Source: Victivallales bacterium
GTDB lineage: Bacteria; Verrucomicrobiota; Lentisphaeria; Victivallales; SZUA-371
Assembly: GCA_016936495.1 (NCBI GenBank)
Contig: JAFGXT010000241.1
Coordinates: forward strand, 1-52,138
Reading direction: 5' to 3'
Length of the DNA stretch: 52,138 nucleotides
Part shown: positions 32,856 through 41,691 of the stretch, one piece after another
How positions within the stretch are numbered: position 1 is the stretch's first letter
Layout: the number at the start of each line of letters is the position of its first letter
The notes under the pieces: model-generated
What the model was told of the DNA's origin: nothing
What the model saw: only the letters and a program-made list of their open reading frames with translations
The model's database searches: none
Translations under genes and position numbers: made by a program

Positions 32856-34910
32856 CTACCAGTCGTCAGTTCTGAACGGGCTGGCTGGAAGTCCCGCTTT
32901 ATTAAAGAGATTGCATCCTTCCGGGTACATGCTCCATGCATATCTGACCGCCACTGGATTTTTCACCTTGTCCGAACTGACGATTACGGAGTCGCCATTG
33001 ATTTCCGCCTTAGCCCAGACGAATTTGCGATCTTTACCCGCCACCGCGAATTGCTTCAGAGGTTTTCCGTCGGTCTTGAGCCCGCCACAGAGATTGTCGA
33101 AGCAGATTTTGACCTTATCGCCTTCGACCTTATGATTTTTGTAGATGGGACCGGAATAGCAGACGTTTTTGTCGTATGCTATTTTCTCCGCCGCCAGCGC
33201 CAGGCGTTCACCGACGTCTTTTTTGTTGGTCGGATGAATATCGACAGGGTTACCTATGTCAATCGTTACCGCCATGCCGGTGTTGGGGATCGCCAGCGTT
33301 TTCAACTGTGATTCACGCAGGTGCGCCCAGTTCGGATCGGTCGGCTCCAGCTTTTCAAAAAAGTCTTTTGCCAGCGGTTTGCCGGGAGTATGACGGTAAA
33401 ACGCCGCAAGCTGGACAAAGAAGAAAGGCATATCCGGCTCATTCCAGGCGCGGCGCCAATCTTTGATCAGCAGTTCTTTTAAATGCAGATATTTTTTCGG
33501 TGCTCCGGCATTGGATTCACCCTGGTACCATATCGCTCCTTTTATGGGGAAATCCGTCAACGGATAAACCATGGCATTGTACAGTGTTGTTGGATATTGT
33601 TGGCTGTTTTTATCGACTGAAGCCGAGGGTCTGTGTGGATTCTTCTGGTAATCTATGGCGTATTCCAGCTTGAAAGTCCATTCGTTATTAAGCGGGATAT
33701 TAAGCTGGTTGTTGGTGATGTACATTTCTTTGGCGGGACCTAGAAGTCCGCCGTCGCCATAGGAATCAAGCACACGCACGGCGATGAGGTTTTTGCCTGC
33801 CTTGACCAGTTTGCCGGGTATTTTGTATTTTCTGAGTTTTGACCAGTGTTGAGGAACTTTCGGACCGGTTTCACCGATTTTTACACCATTAAAATAAGTA
33901 ACGTCGCAGTCGTCGATCCTGCCGAGGGACAATTGCAATTCTTTGCCCGCGGCTTCGGCGGGAACTTCAATGGTTTTTCTGAACCATACCATACCGTCAA
34001 TATTAAGTCCGAGATTGGAAAAGCTTTCAGGCAGTTTGGTGTTTTTCCAGCCAGTGGAATCTTTGATATCTGGTTTACACCAGGCTTCGGCTGCGTGTTT
34101 TTCTTTTGCATAGAATTTTTCTATATCCTTAAGCCATTCGACGATCGGGTCAGCTTTTGACTTGGGGGTCTCTTGTATGATCTTGTCTTTTTCTATGCTT
34201 TGCGCGACGTCTTTAAAGTCTTTGCTGGCGGCAAACGCTTCAAAGCTTATCCAGGGTTCTATCAGGGTGCCGCCCCACGATGAATTTATCAGCCCGATGG
34301 GAATGTCCAGATCAAGATGCAGTTTTCGTCCGAAAAAGAAACCTGCCGCGGAAAAGCCGGGTACTGTTTCCGGGGTACACGGTTGCCACGGACCTGCGAC
34401 GCTGACGTCCTGTTTGGGCTCAAAAGGCGAACGTGCTTTTTTGACGGTGAACAGTCTTATATCCGGATAATTGGCGGAGGCTATGACCGTGTTTGAGTCA
34501 TCGGTTTTTCTTACCGTCCATTCCATATTGGATTGTCCGGAGCAGAACCAAATGTCTCCGACCGCGACATTTTTAAGTTCAAGTGTTTTTTCTCCGGCGA
34601 TGCTGATAGTATATGAGCTGCCGACCGGTTGTTCTGGCAAAGAAAGCTTCCAGTTGCCGTCCTTGTCTATTTTTGCTGCGGCGCTGGACTGGTTCACGCT
34701 GATGGTTACTTTATGCTCCGGGGTACCGGTGCCAATGAAGATCATTGGCTTGCCGCGTTGGAAGATCATGTTGTCCGAATAGACGTGTTTGAGTTTGATT
34801 TCTTTTGCCGGGGGGAGACCTGCGATCTCTGACTGTGATGATTTGCAGCCCCAGAACACCAGGGCAAGGCACGCCGATGTCAGCATCGGCAACAGTTTTG
34901 TACGATTCAT
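32856..34910 (-). CDS. Sialate O-acetylesterase-like lipoprotein (SGNH/SASA family)
   Basis: A 684-aa exported esterase. The N-terminus has a signal peptide ending near Cys22 (FWGC), compatible with a lipobox. After a beta-sandwich domain the SGNH block I CSGQSNMEW gives the nucleophile Ser127. WYQGESN follows as the second SASA motif, and a DIHPTNKKDVGE segment near the C-terminus supplies the catalytic Asp/His. A galactose-binding-like insert lies at about 280-400. It removes acetyl groups from sialic acids or other sugars in host or dietary glycans. GAGGAGAG precedes the ATG. It is separated from the upstream Fe-S operon by a terminator. Confidence 0.93.
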   Translation of the reverse strand: MNRTKLLPMLTSACLALVFWGCKSSQSEIAGLPPAKEIKLKHVYSDNMIFQRGKPMIFIGTGTPEHKVTISVNQSSAAAKIDKDGNWKLSLPEQPVGSSYTISIAGEKTLELKNVAVGDIWFCSGQSNMEWTVRKTDDSNTVIASANYPDIRLFTVKKARSPFEPKQDVSVAGPWQPCTPETVPGFSAAGFFFGRKLHLDLDIPIGLINSSWGGTLIEPWISFEAFAASKDFKDVAQSIEKDKIIQETPKSKADPIVEWLKDIEKFYAKEKHAAEAWCKPDIKDSTGWKNTKLPESFSNLGLNIDGMVWFRKTIEVPAEAAGKELQLSLGRIDDCDVTYFNGVKIGETGPKVPQHWSKLRKYKIPGKLVKAGKNLIAVRVLDSYGDGGLLGPAKEMYITNNQLNIPLNNEWTFKLEYAIDYQKNPHRPSASVDKNSQQYPTTLYNAMVYPLTDFPIKGAIWYQGESNAGAPKKYLHLKELLIKDWRRAWNEPDMPFFFVQLAAFYRHTPGKPLAKDFFEKLEPTDPNWAHLRESQLKTLAIPNTGMAVTIDIGNPVDIHPTNKKDVGERLALAAEKIAYDKNVCYSGPIYKNHKVEGDKVKICFDNLCGGLKTDGKPLKQFAVAGKDRKFVWAKAEINGDSVIVSSDKVKNPVAVRYAWSMYPEGCNLFNKAGLPASPFRTDDW

Positions 34911-35013
34911 GATTCTCTCCTCTTCTCTTTTGAGTCATAAACGACGCCGGAATCCCATTGCGGAACCCCATAAGCACAATAAAGTAATCCGCTTCGCGCC
35001 GCATATCAATCCG

Positions 35014-35045
35014 GCAAAAAGAAAAAAGCCGGCAAATCCCGGCTT
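35014..35045 (-). terminator. Intrinsic terminator of the second Fe-S operon
   Basis: On the minus strand AAGCCGG (35045-35039) and CCGGCTT (35032-35026) form a 7-bp stem with a 6-nt loop. A T-rich run (TTTTTTC then TTTTT) follows, just after the stop of paralog D. Confidence 0.82.
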
Positions 35046-35059
35046 CGAGTAGGCATGTG

Positions 35060-36118
35060 TCAGTACCAGTTTGATTGGATTCCGCCATCACCAGAATTAT
35101 CTGTATTATCCGGGTCATATGTAAACCCATGATGGTCTTTATGGTATTTAAGGGGTTTTTCCGGGAGGCGCCATGGAGGTTTTGAATCAGTGAATGCGGT
35201 TGAGAACAGATTGCGGATGCGTTTGCGTTTTTCCAAGTGATTCATACAGCTGATAATACAGCCTCTGGCACCGCAGATCGCGATGGGGTAGGCGGAAAAA
35301 GCTTGATATGTCGGCAGCGCGGAAAATAGTGCATGTCCGAAGTTCCAGCCTTCTACCCATGTGTTACCCTGTTCCTCCATGGGAAGAAAAATTCCCGGAA
35401 ATGTTTTTACAAAGTGCGGGGATGTAACGCGGTTTAATCCAAAGTGTGTAAGTTTGCATTTACCTAAGTTTAAGTCAGCGCATTCCCAGTGATGATTTGC
35501 CGCGTCAAATGAGTTTGTTTTATTTTTATCAATGGCGTCTCCAGGGCAGTCCCGGGCACACAATTTGCAACGGTCGCAAATGTGTCCGATTTTTATTTCA
35601 TCTGCTTCAAGTTCAGCATCAGTAAGTATAACGCCAATGCGTTGGCGCGGACCATAGTCTTCGGAGAGGAATACTTTGCTCCAGCCCATTTCTCCCAATC
35701 CTGCGAGAACAGCGGCTATACGCACGGAAATATTGATGTTTCTAGGGTATTTGCCGCCTTCTGGGACGGGACCGCGTGGACCGGCTTCTTTCAGGGTTGC
35801 GGCGGGAGGAGCGGGAACCGCGTCAAAGCCGTGATCTTCTATAAAACGTCCAATCCGGTAATTTGCCTGATGTATGAGTTTTGTCAGTCCGGCATATGCA
35901 AATACCTGATAGCTGGGCCAGTGAGTTCCTTCTTCAATTCCGCGAAGGCATCCCCTTAGAATGCGTCTGGTGAAAACAATGACGGATTTACATTCAGGCA
36001 TAATGGCTTTGGGGTGCATGTATGGAGGTGCGCTGTCAAAGCGCTCAATGTTGGCTATGCCGATATTGTCTACGCCGACGACATCACGAGCAAATTTTTT
36101 AAGTTCAGCGCTGTTCAT
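35060..36118 (-). CDS. QueG/RdhA-like 4Fe-4S protein (paralog D)
   Basis: A 352-aa member of the same family as the 12405-15331 genes. Shared features are VGVDNIGIANIERF (14-27), RILRGCLRGIEEGTHW (52-67), AGLGEMGWSKVFLSEDYGP (139-157) and TDAELEAD. Cluster-I cysteines are C181, C184, C187, C191. A later Cys pair is C213 and C221, and the end motif CGARGCIISCMNHLEKR has C282, C287, C291 and H294. A tail of about 50 residues after the end motif is unique to this copy. GAGG lies 9 nt upstream of the ATG, which sits 14 bp inside paralog E, so the two are coupled. Closest to paralog C in the core (GWSK). Substrate unknown. Confidence 0.84.
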   Translation of the reverse strand: MNSAELKKFARDVVGVDNIGIANIERFDSAPPYMHPKAIMPECKSVIVFTRRILRGCLRGIEEGTHWPSYQVFAYAGLTKLIHQANYRIGRFIEDHGFDAVPAPPAATLKEAGPRGPVPEGGKYPRNINISVRIAAVLAGLGEMGWSKVFLSEDYGPRQRIGVILTDAELEADEIKIGHICDRCKLCARDCPGDAIDKNKTNSFDAANHHWECADLNLGKCKLTHFGLNRVTSPHFVKTFPGIFLPMEEQGNTWVEGWNFGHALFSALPTYQAFSAYPIAICGARGCIISCMNHLEKRKRIRNLFSTAFTDSKPPWRLPEKPLKYHKDHHGFTYDPDNTDNSGDGGIQSNWY

Positions 36119-36887
36119 GTTTTTTAACCTCTAAATGTCTATTGCAGGCGCGACCGCAAGCTGCACCTACACGATTAGGCTCCAGTCCCAGGGAATATGG
36201 GCGGGGGCTGGTACCTGTTTGACATATTTGGCAACTTTCTACGCGAAGCGCCCAATGGCGCATTGTTCCTGCCGGGAATGTTTCAACCCTTTCATTGGCA
36301 GCGTTTAGCGCGGCGGCGGGACAATGTTTCAGGCACTCGCCGCATGCATCACAGATCGAACCGGAAAAGGTTTCATCGGCTTCCAGTTTTAATTCCGTCA
36401 ATACCGCGGAGAATACCTGACGCGGACCGAATTGTGGAGTTAGAAAGAGTTTTCCCATACCTAACTCTCCAAGTCCGGCGGCAAATGCTGCGTATTCCAT
36501 GTTGATAATAACATCTGGAGCGGGGCTGTCTGGCGATACTGGAACTCCTTGATTTCTCAGGTCATATGAATGGCGAATCAAGGGAACCGCTTCAAATCCG
36601 GCGGATTCTATTTTTCTGCAGAAGTGGTAAGTAGCCTCCTGCATAAAAGTAGACATCCCGGCGGGGTCACAACCGGAAAAGGTTCCCCAGTTACTTCCGT
36701 TTTCTATTCCGCGCAGTGCACCATTAAGATAGCGGAAACCTAATACGATGACTGATTCAGTGTCCGGCTTTATGCTTCTGGGATTTTCATCGCCGTTCAC
36801 TTCTCTGAATCTTTCCACAGGTGCGATCCCGACAATATCAGCACCGCATTCTAATGCCCATTCTTTTATAACTTTTGCATCCGGCAT
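36105..36887 (-). CDS. QueG/RdhA-like 4Fe-4S protein (paralog E, short)
   Basis: A 260-aa member, the shortest of five. The N-terminus CGADIVGIAPVERF (14-27), LNGALRGIENGSNW (54-67) and AGLGELGMGKLFLTPQFGP (137-155) match the family. Cluster-I cysteines are C179, C182, C185, C189. The segment between clusters is reduced by about 40-60 residues compared with A-D. It carries C219/C222, and the end motif CGRACNRHLE has C244, C248 and H251, without the third Cys seen in A, B and D. It may have a partner-dependent or altered second cluster. It follows the beta-helix gene by 23 bp. Confidence 0.83.
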   Translation of the reverse strand: MPDAKVIKEWALECGADIVGIAPVERFREVNGDENPRSIKPDTESVIVLGFRYLNGALRGIENGSNWGTFSGCDPAGMSTFMQEATYHFCRKIESAGFEAVPLIRHSYDLRNQGVPVSPDSPAPDVIINMEYAAFAAGLGELGMGKLFLTPQFGPRQVFSAVLTELKLEADETFSGSICDACGECLKHCPAAALNAANERVETFPAGTMRHWALRVESCQICQTGTSPRPYSLGLEPNRVGAACGRACNRHLEVKKHEQR

Positions 36888-36910
36888 AATTACTATCTAC
36901 CTATTTGTTT

Positions 36911-39361
36911 TTATTTACAGCTCCTTAGGCCTTTTTGGTAATTGTATATGGAAATTACTGGAGGTTTGGGACGTGAGATATTTTCGCTTTTCGGAAGAAG
37001 TTGATTTTCTTTTTCTATTTTGGGGACGATCAATCCTTTGACAAGTTCTGCATGTGAAGCGAAAACTTTGTTGTCGGACAGATCAATGCCGGGGGAATCG
37101 ACGCCTGCTGTAATCAGCATGGCTTTATTGGCTTTCTTTAAAAGTATATGGTTTTGTCTTAATATAAGATCATTAGTTCCATCCATTACAAACACACCAT
37201 CTCCTATTCTGGAAATAAAACGATTATATACAAACATCCAGTTATCATTGTTACCAGTCAATTTTACCGGGCTCTCAAAAGAATCGGCATCACAATAGTA
37301 TACTACATTGCGTGGACCACCAGGACCATGAGAGGTGTCTGCCGGACCGGTAGAGAAAAAACTATGTCCATAGGCGCCGTATTGTTTTGTGTCAGTAACT
37401 ATACGACAGTTTTCCATCAGATTTTCATGGGGCCATCCTGCATGCCATTGAGCATCACTATGCAGGAATACACTGTTACGGATCACATTGCCGGAGGCGG
37501 ACCACTGCAATACCGGAGCATGACGCATTTTATGTGTTTCGACATTATCCATCAGGCAGTCGTAACTGCGTTCGAATCCGACATAAGCGGATTTACCTCC
37601 CCCCTTGAACCAGGCATCAATAAACTTGCAATTTTCAATAGTGCTGAATTTGGTATTTTCAAACCATACCGGATTGCGACCGCACATGGATATTGTTACA
37701 TCACGGACTTTGCAGTCAAGAGCATTCCGTATGTGAATAGTGTGGAACCAGAAGTCATTCTCCACCTCAAAGCTTATCCCCTGTATGCCGCAACCTCTCA
37801 CAGGCGAGAAGTATTGTATGCGGGCGGAGTCGGCAACGGGATAATCCACTCGTATCGGTTGCTCCAGAACCAGTTGATTGCCGTTTACTTCCGCTATTGT
37901 AAGTAGAACTTGACGGGATACTCCCCAGCGACATTGGTTGCCGATTTTTTTTCTAAAGGCATCCGTCTCGTCAGCCTGCAGTAGGATGAGGTCTCCGGAT
38001 TTTAAATTTTCCACCGGACTTTTCAATTCAAGAATACGGGTTCCGCGCCTGGCATCTTCGGAAAGTTTTATTGATTTGTCGTGTACACCGCTTCCGCGAA
38101 ATGTGATCAATCCGCTGAATGGTTCCTGAGGCAAGGTCTGGCGCTTTTCCCGATTAATCCTGATCTTTATTTTCCGATCAATTGTTTTCTTCCCCGAATA
38201 ATTGACGATGGCGCGAATGGTGTGTTCTCCATCGGCACAGTTTTCAGGAAGGCGCCCGACTAGCATGGAGTAGTTGCCGGAATGGAGTTTTCTGGTGAAT
38301 TTTCCGATTTCCTTGCCATCTAATTCAAGTACGATCGACTGAATCGGGCTACCACTTTCCTGAGGACGCGCTATCACATGAATCGGCTGGCGCGGGGATA
38401 TCACAGCGCCGGAGCTCAAGGAATAAAAGTCTATTCCGCTTTCATGTACATCATATTCGCATTTGATCCGGGTTTTTTCTGATCCGGCACCCGCAATAGC
38501 TATATTGTCACGTCTTATATTTAAAAAATCTTTTATCCGGTATTCTCCCGGCTCCAATTGTATCACACCTCCGGTTTCCGGTAGTGACGCGATGGCGCGT
38601 TTGAGAGCCACGTCAATATTTTTGCCGGGTATGCCGCCGAAGTTGCGCAACGATACCGTATGAGCCGATGCCTGATCGAGAATGCATTTATCAGGACGTG
38701 CTCCGGCGTAACTAAAGTCGGGATATATCAATCCATCAGGTCCGGGAATATCTCCTTCGGTCATAAGCGAGGGATTGCGCCCTTCGTATACCGGATAAGT
38801 CATCGTATTGCGTCGTTCGTTTGTAACCGGAACTTTTATTACTTCAATTTTATCAAGGAAGACTTCCTGTTCAAGATATACAGGCATACGCAACCTGATT
38901 CTTCCGGTAACGCATTCAGGATTCCATGCGCTCAAAAAGCTTTCCGCCAAGAACCATTTTGACTGATTTTTTGGCGGTGAGCCTATGTAAATTGTCGACA
39001 GATGCAATCTGCGCCCCTGGGCGTTGAAGGCTTCAAGCTCCAGTTTCATGCCGTAACCCTTAGGTAATCTGAGCGCGGCTCTCAGGACATATCGTCCTGA
39101 TTTCAACGGGAAAGAGTCTGATTGCCAGAACAAACCGAAAGTCCTGGCGGGTTTTGCCGGTATCTTGTTCTTTATGTGCAACGCATGTTTTCCTTCAAAA
39201 ACATTATTGCTAAGTGATGCCGTGCCGCTGCTTGCCGGAGCTTTGCTGATCTTGCTTTTCTCGAAGTCAAAAGATGCCACTGTGGAACCCTTTGCCGCCG
39301 CAGTTAATATAAGCATAATTAAACAGATGTATTGTAATGATCTCACCTTATACTCCTGCAT
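36911..39361 (-). CDS. Secreted right-handed beta-helix protein (pectate-lyase-like fold)
   Basis: An 816-aa exported protein. An N-terminal signal peptide (hydrophobic CLIMLILTAAAKG) is followed by a carbohydrate-binding-like beta-sandwich (about 28-180). The region from about 245 to 310 has the start of a parallel beta-helix (IQLEPGEYRIKDFLNI). An Ig-like insert (about 320-400) interrupts it, and the helix continues to about 790 with repeated N-x-I/V turns. Such proteins are typically polysaccharide lyases, epimerases or hydrolases; catalytic residues could not be assigned. The ATG at 39361 overlaps the preceding stop (TAATG). A GTG at 39346 with GGAG 6 nt upstream is an alternative start. 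It sits between a pseudopilin and two QueG/RdhA-like genes. Confidence 0.8.
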   Translation of the reverse strand: MQEYKVRSLQYICLIMLILTAAAKGSTVASFDFEKSKISKAPASSGTASLSNNVFEGKHALHIKNKIPAKPARTFGLFWQSDSFPLKSGRYVLRAALRLPKGYGMKLELEAFNAQGRRLHLSTIYIGSPPKNQSKWFLAESFLSAWNPECVTGRIRLRMPVYLEQEVFLDKIEVIKVPVTNERRNTMTYPVYEGRNPSLMTEGDIPGPDGLIYPDFSYAGARPDKCILDQASAHTVSLRNFGGIPGKNIDVALKRAIASLPETGGVIQLEPGEYRIKDFLNIRRDNIAIAGAGSEKTRIKCEYDVHESGIDFYSLSSGAVISPRQPIHVIARPQESGSPIQSIVLELDGKEIGKFTRKLHSGNYSMLVGRLPENCADGEHTIRAIVNYSGKKTIDRKIKIRINREKRQTLPQEPFSGLITFRGSGVHDKSIKLSEDARRGTRILELKSPVENLKSGDLILLQADETDAFRKKIGNQCRWGVSRQVLLTIAEVNGNQLVLEQPIRVDYPVADSARIQYFSPVRGCGIQGISFEVENDFWFHTIHIRNALDCKVRDVTISMCGRNPVWFENTKFSTIENCKFIDAWFKGGGKSAYVGFERSYDCLMDNVETHKMRHAPVLQWSASGNVIRNSVFLHSDAQWHAGWPHENLMENCRIVTDTKQYGAYGHSFFSTGPADTSHGPGGPRNVVYYCDADSFESPVKLTGNNDNWMFVYNRFISRIGDGVFVMDGTNDLILRQNHILLKKANKAMLITAGVDSPGIDLSDNKVFASHAELVKGLIVPKIEKENQLLPKSENISRPKPPVISIYNYQKGLRSCK

Positions 39362-40239
39362 TAATAAGCACTTGGCAGAATCGTCCCGGGATAGGCGTCA
39401 CCAGTGGGAAGAATAGCCTGACGAATATTTGTGGGAGATTTATGTAACTCATCAATGGAATTAGAACTGACATGCCCATCCATAAACGCGGCATTTGCTC
39501 GTTTTGAATGCCATAATGCAACTCCTGACTTATTGCCGGTTGGAATATACGCAGGAATCACCGAATACGAACACCTGCCGTGGTTTGCGCTGGTATTCAG
39601 GTAGCCACTGTCTACAACCATTACCGTTTCAGTGGGCTTTTTCATTTTTATTAAAGAATAACAATGGAATTGGCTTGAGCCGGACGGCGTATTCAATTTA
39701 ACTAGAAAATTTCCCATGACTGCCGCTCTGTTTGCCAATCCTCCAGCTGATCCGGTAAAGTACTCAGGCATTCCATAGGTAGCGAATTCCAGCTTGGAGC
39801 CATCCGCCGCCGGCGGATTCGCGAATGCGCTGGGACAACGCAGAATATTGTTGTCAAGTCCAGATTTTCCTCCGATTGTTTCCATGTGTCCGGAAATATA
39901 ACCGTTCCGCATCAACACTCCTGCCCAGGGAGGAAGACTATCTGCTGAAATGTATTGACGGAATATTATCATATCCGAGTAATCATTGGCATACATTAGA
40001 TTCGCTGTGCCGCACTGTTTTTGATTATTTATGCAGCTGGCTGACTTTGCCGCGTCGCGAGCTTTGTTCAAAGAAGGTAACAGCATTGATGCCAGAATAG
40101 CAATTATGGCTATCACGACGAGGAGTTCGATAAGGGTGAAGTCTTTAATTACAAACAACTTAGCATGCGTGTCCGGCAGTGTGATCCGTTTCTTTTGCTT
40201 ATGAGATTGCGTACTGTCTCTTTCTATCAGAATACTCAT
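39361..40239 (-). CDS. Pseudopilin-like protein, prepilin N-terminus with H-X9-DG motif
   Basis: A 292-aa protein with a type II secretion/type IV pilin-like N-terminus: [16 protein letters not shown] preceded by a basic leader, with the Glu at +5 after the predicted prepilin-peptidase cut. The globular part ends with [14 protein letters not shown], an exact H-X9-DG signature found in large PVC-specific families. The leader is unusually long (about 32 residues) for this class. Biological role is uncertain; these proteins usually lie next to secreted glycan enzymes, as here. AAGGAGAG precedes the ATG. The stop overlaps the start of the beta-helix gene. Confidence 0.92.
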   Translation of the reverse strand: MSILIERDSTQSHKQKKRITLPDTHAKLFVIKDFTLIELLVVIAIIAILASMLLPSLNKARDAAKSASCINNQKQCGTANLMYANDYSDMIIFRQYISADSLPPWAGVLMRNGYISGHMETIGGKSGLDNNILRCPSAFANPPAADGSKLEFATYGMPEYFTGSAGGLANRAAVMGNFLVKLNTPSGSSQFHCYSLIKMKKPTETVMVVDSGYLNTSANHGRCSYSVIPAYIPTGNKSGVALWHSKRANAAFMDGHVSSNSIDELHKSPTNIRQAILPTGDAYPGTILPSAY

Positions 40240-40299
40240 TTTCTCTCTCCTTAATGATTTTATGTTCGAACAACAACCGTCATTGTAAATTATACCATT

Positions 40300-41427
40300 T
40301 TATGTATTATTCGTCAAAAAATACTGATGAAAATTCTGTCTCCCTTCAATATATGTTGGATTTTCCCGAATGAGGCTTTTTACCTGCACCTTTTTGTTTT
40401 CAGCAGCGGATTTTGTCATTGCCTCAATAACTGCTATGCCATTTGCCACCGCTTCTGCCGTGTCTACTCCCGGAGCACTGTTTCCTGTACGAATTGCTTG
40501 TACAAAATTTTCCAGTTGATATTCTCCGCTACGGTTTTCCGGCAATATCCGGACGCATTCGTGTTGGCTAACGCCATTGATTTTGCATTGTAAGGTCAGT
40601 TCAACTGCATCAAATTTCGCGCGATTGTTTGGATCCCCGCCATTTATCTGACGTTTACAAACGGTACCGTGTTCATAATGAATCCGCATGAAACCAGGAA
40701 AGCACTGTCCATCATCAATGCAGAAAGATGCGAAAACAGAGCCAATCGCTCCGTTTTCAAATTCAAGTAGTATTTTTGCGTTATCAGGCGTTGGGCGTCC
40801 AGTAAATAATCGGGAAGAAGCCACTTGTACGGAACTGACATTACCCAGCATGGAAATCAATTCATTTATGCCGTATATTCCGATACGGAAAATGGGGGCT
40901 ACCGGGCAGGCGGTATTGGAATCCTGCCACGTTCCATCGGCTTTTTCATCGTATTTTATATAAGTCTCCCAGTCTGCGGCAACAGGATTTCCCAGTTTAT
41001 ATTCCCGGCGCCATACATCAAGCTGTTTCAGATCTTGACTAAGCTCAGGAGCCGGTGAATTAAGATGAACTACTATTCCCGAGGAACGCACCTCCTCCAA
41101 TACCTCAAAGGCGGCGGTAGAACTTAATTCAAAGGGCTTGGTGCTAAGAATGTGCTTGCCCGCCGCCGCACATAGTCTGACTAACTCTGCCCGACCTTCC
41201 GGGGGCGTGAAAAGAGCTACGGCTTCAATATCGGCTGACATCAACATTTCCTTTAATGAGGAATATCCGTCAAAAGGAAAATTCGTAGTGAAGCGAATTA
41301 GACGCTCAGGATTGTAATCACAAACAGCTTTAATTGTCAGGTAATGTTCTATTTTGTTGTAATTGCGCTGTATCCAGCTTCCGCCAAAACGCAATCCTAC
41401 TATTCCAATTTTTACAGGAACATGCAT
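40300..41427 (-). CDS. Gfo/Idh/MocA family oxidoreductase
   Basis: A 375-aa NAD(P)-dependent sugar or cyclitol dehydrogenase-like protein. The Rossmann fold starts KIGIVGLRFGGSW (6-18, with GLRFGG as dinucleotide loop). The catalytic-Lys motif, normally EKP, is STKP here (Lys97). A C-terminal alpha/beta dimerisation domain contains GIYGINELISMLGNVSSV. First gene of the 41427-35060 unit. It is likely to act on the sugar released by, or exported with, the neighbouring enzymes; the substrate is unknown. Confidence 0.93.
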   Translation of the reverse strand: MHVPVKIGIVGLRFGGSWIQRNYNKIEHYLTIKAVCDYNPERLIRFTTNFPFDGYSSLKEMLMSADIEAVALFTPPEGRAELVRLCAAAGKHILSTKPFELSSTAAFEVLEEVRSSGIVVHLNSPAPELSQDLKQLDVWRREYKLGNPVAADWETYIKYDEKADGTWQDSNTACPVAPIFRIGIYGINELISMLGNVSSVQVASSRLFTGRPTPDNAKILLEFENGAIGSVFASFCIDDGQCFPGFMRIHYEHGTVCKRQINGGDPNNRAKFDAVELTLQCKINGVSQHECVRILPENRSGEYQLENFVQAIRTGNSAPGVDTAEAVANGIAVIEAMTKSAAENKKVQVKSLIRENPTYIEGRQNFHQYFLTNNT

Positions 41428-41473
41428 TTCTTTTTTTTGTACCTATTTGCTTTTGTCTTGTATTGTATAAATG

Positions 41474-41501
41474 AATATAAATATATATAGCAAAAAGTCA
41501 A
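41474..41501 (-). promoter_or_regulatory. Promoter of the Gfo/pseudopilin/beta-helix/Fe-S operon
   Basis: Minus-strand -35 TTGACT (41501-41496), a 16-bp spacer, and -10 TATATT (41479-41474). TTGTATTG at 41458-41465 lies at the predicted start point, and its inverted copy CAATACAA lies at 41672-41679 beside the divergent GntR gene; these may be regulator half-sites. Confidence 0.5.
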
Positions 41502-41583
41502 GTGGCGGGTTGTGGAAATATTGATCTTTTCTTCATGAAATAATGCCATATTGCTCTTTTTAGCTCAAATAAAGGAGAAAATG

Positions 41584-41612
41584 TTGATAAATAGTTTATT
41601 TACAGTTAATCT
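41584..41612 (+). promoter_or_regulatory. Possible promoter of the GntR-type regulator gene
   Basis: -35 TTGATA (41584-41589), a 17-bp spacer, and -10 TAATCT (41607-41612). The region is very AT-rich, so chance matches are likely. Confidence 0.3.
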
Positions 41613-41691
41613 TACTATGGTTGAGAATATTTATTAATTGTATCTTGATGCAAGAGGAGATATATTAAAAGCAATACAACTATAGAGGCAC

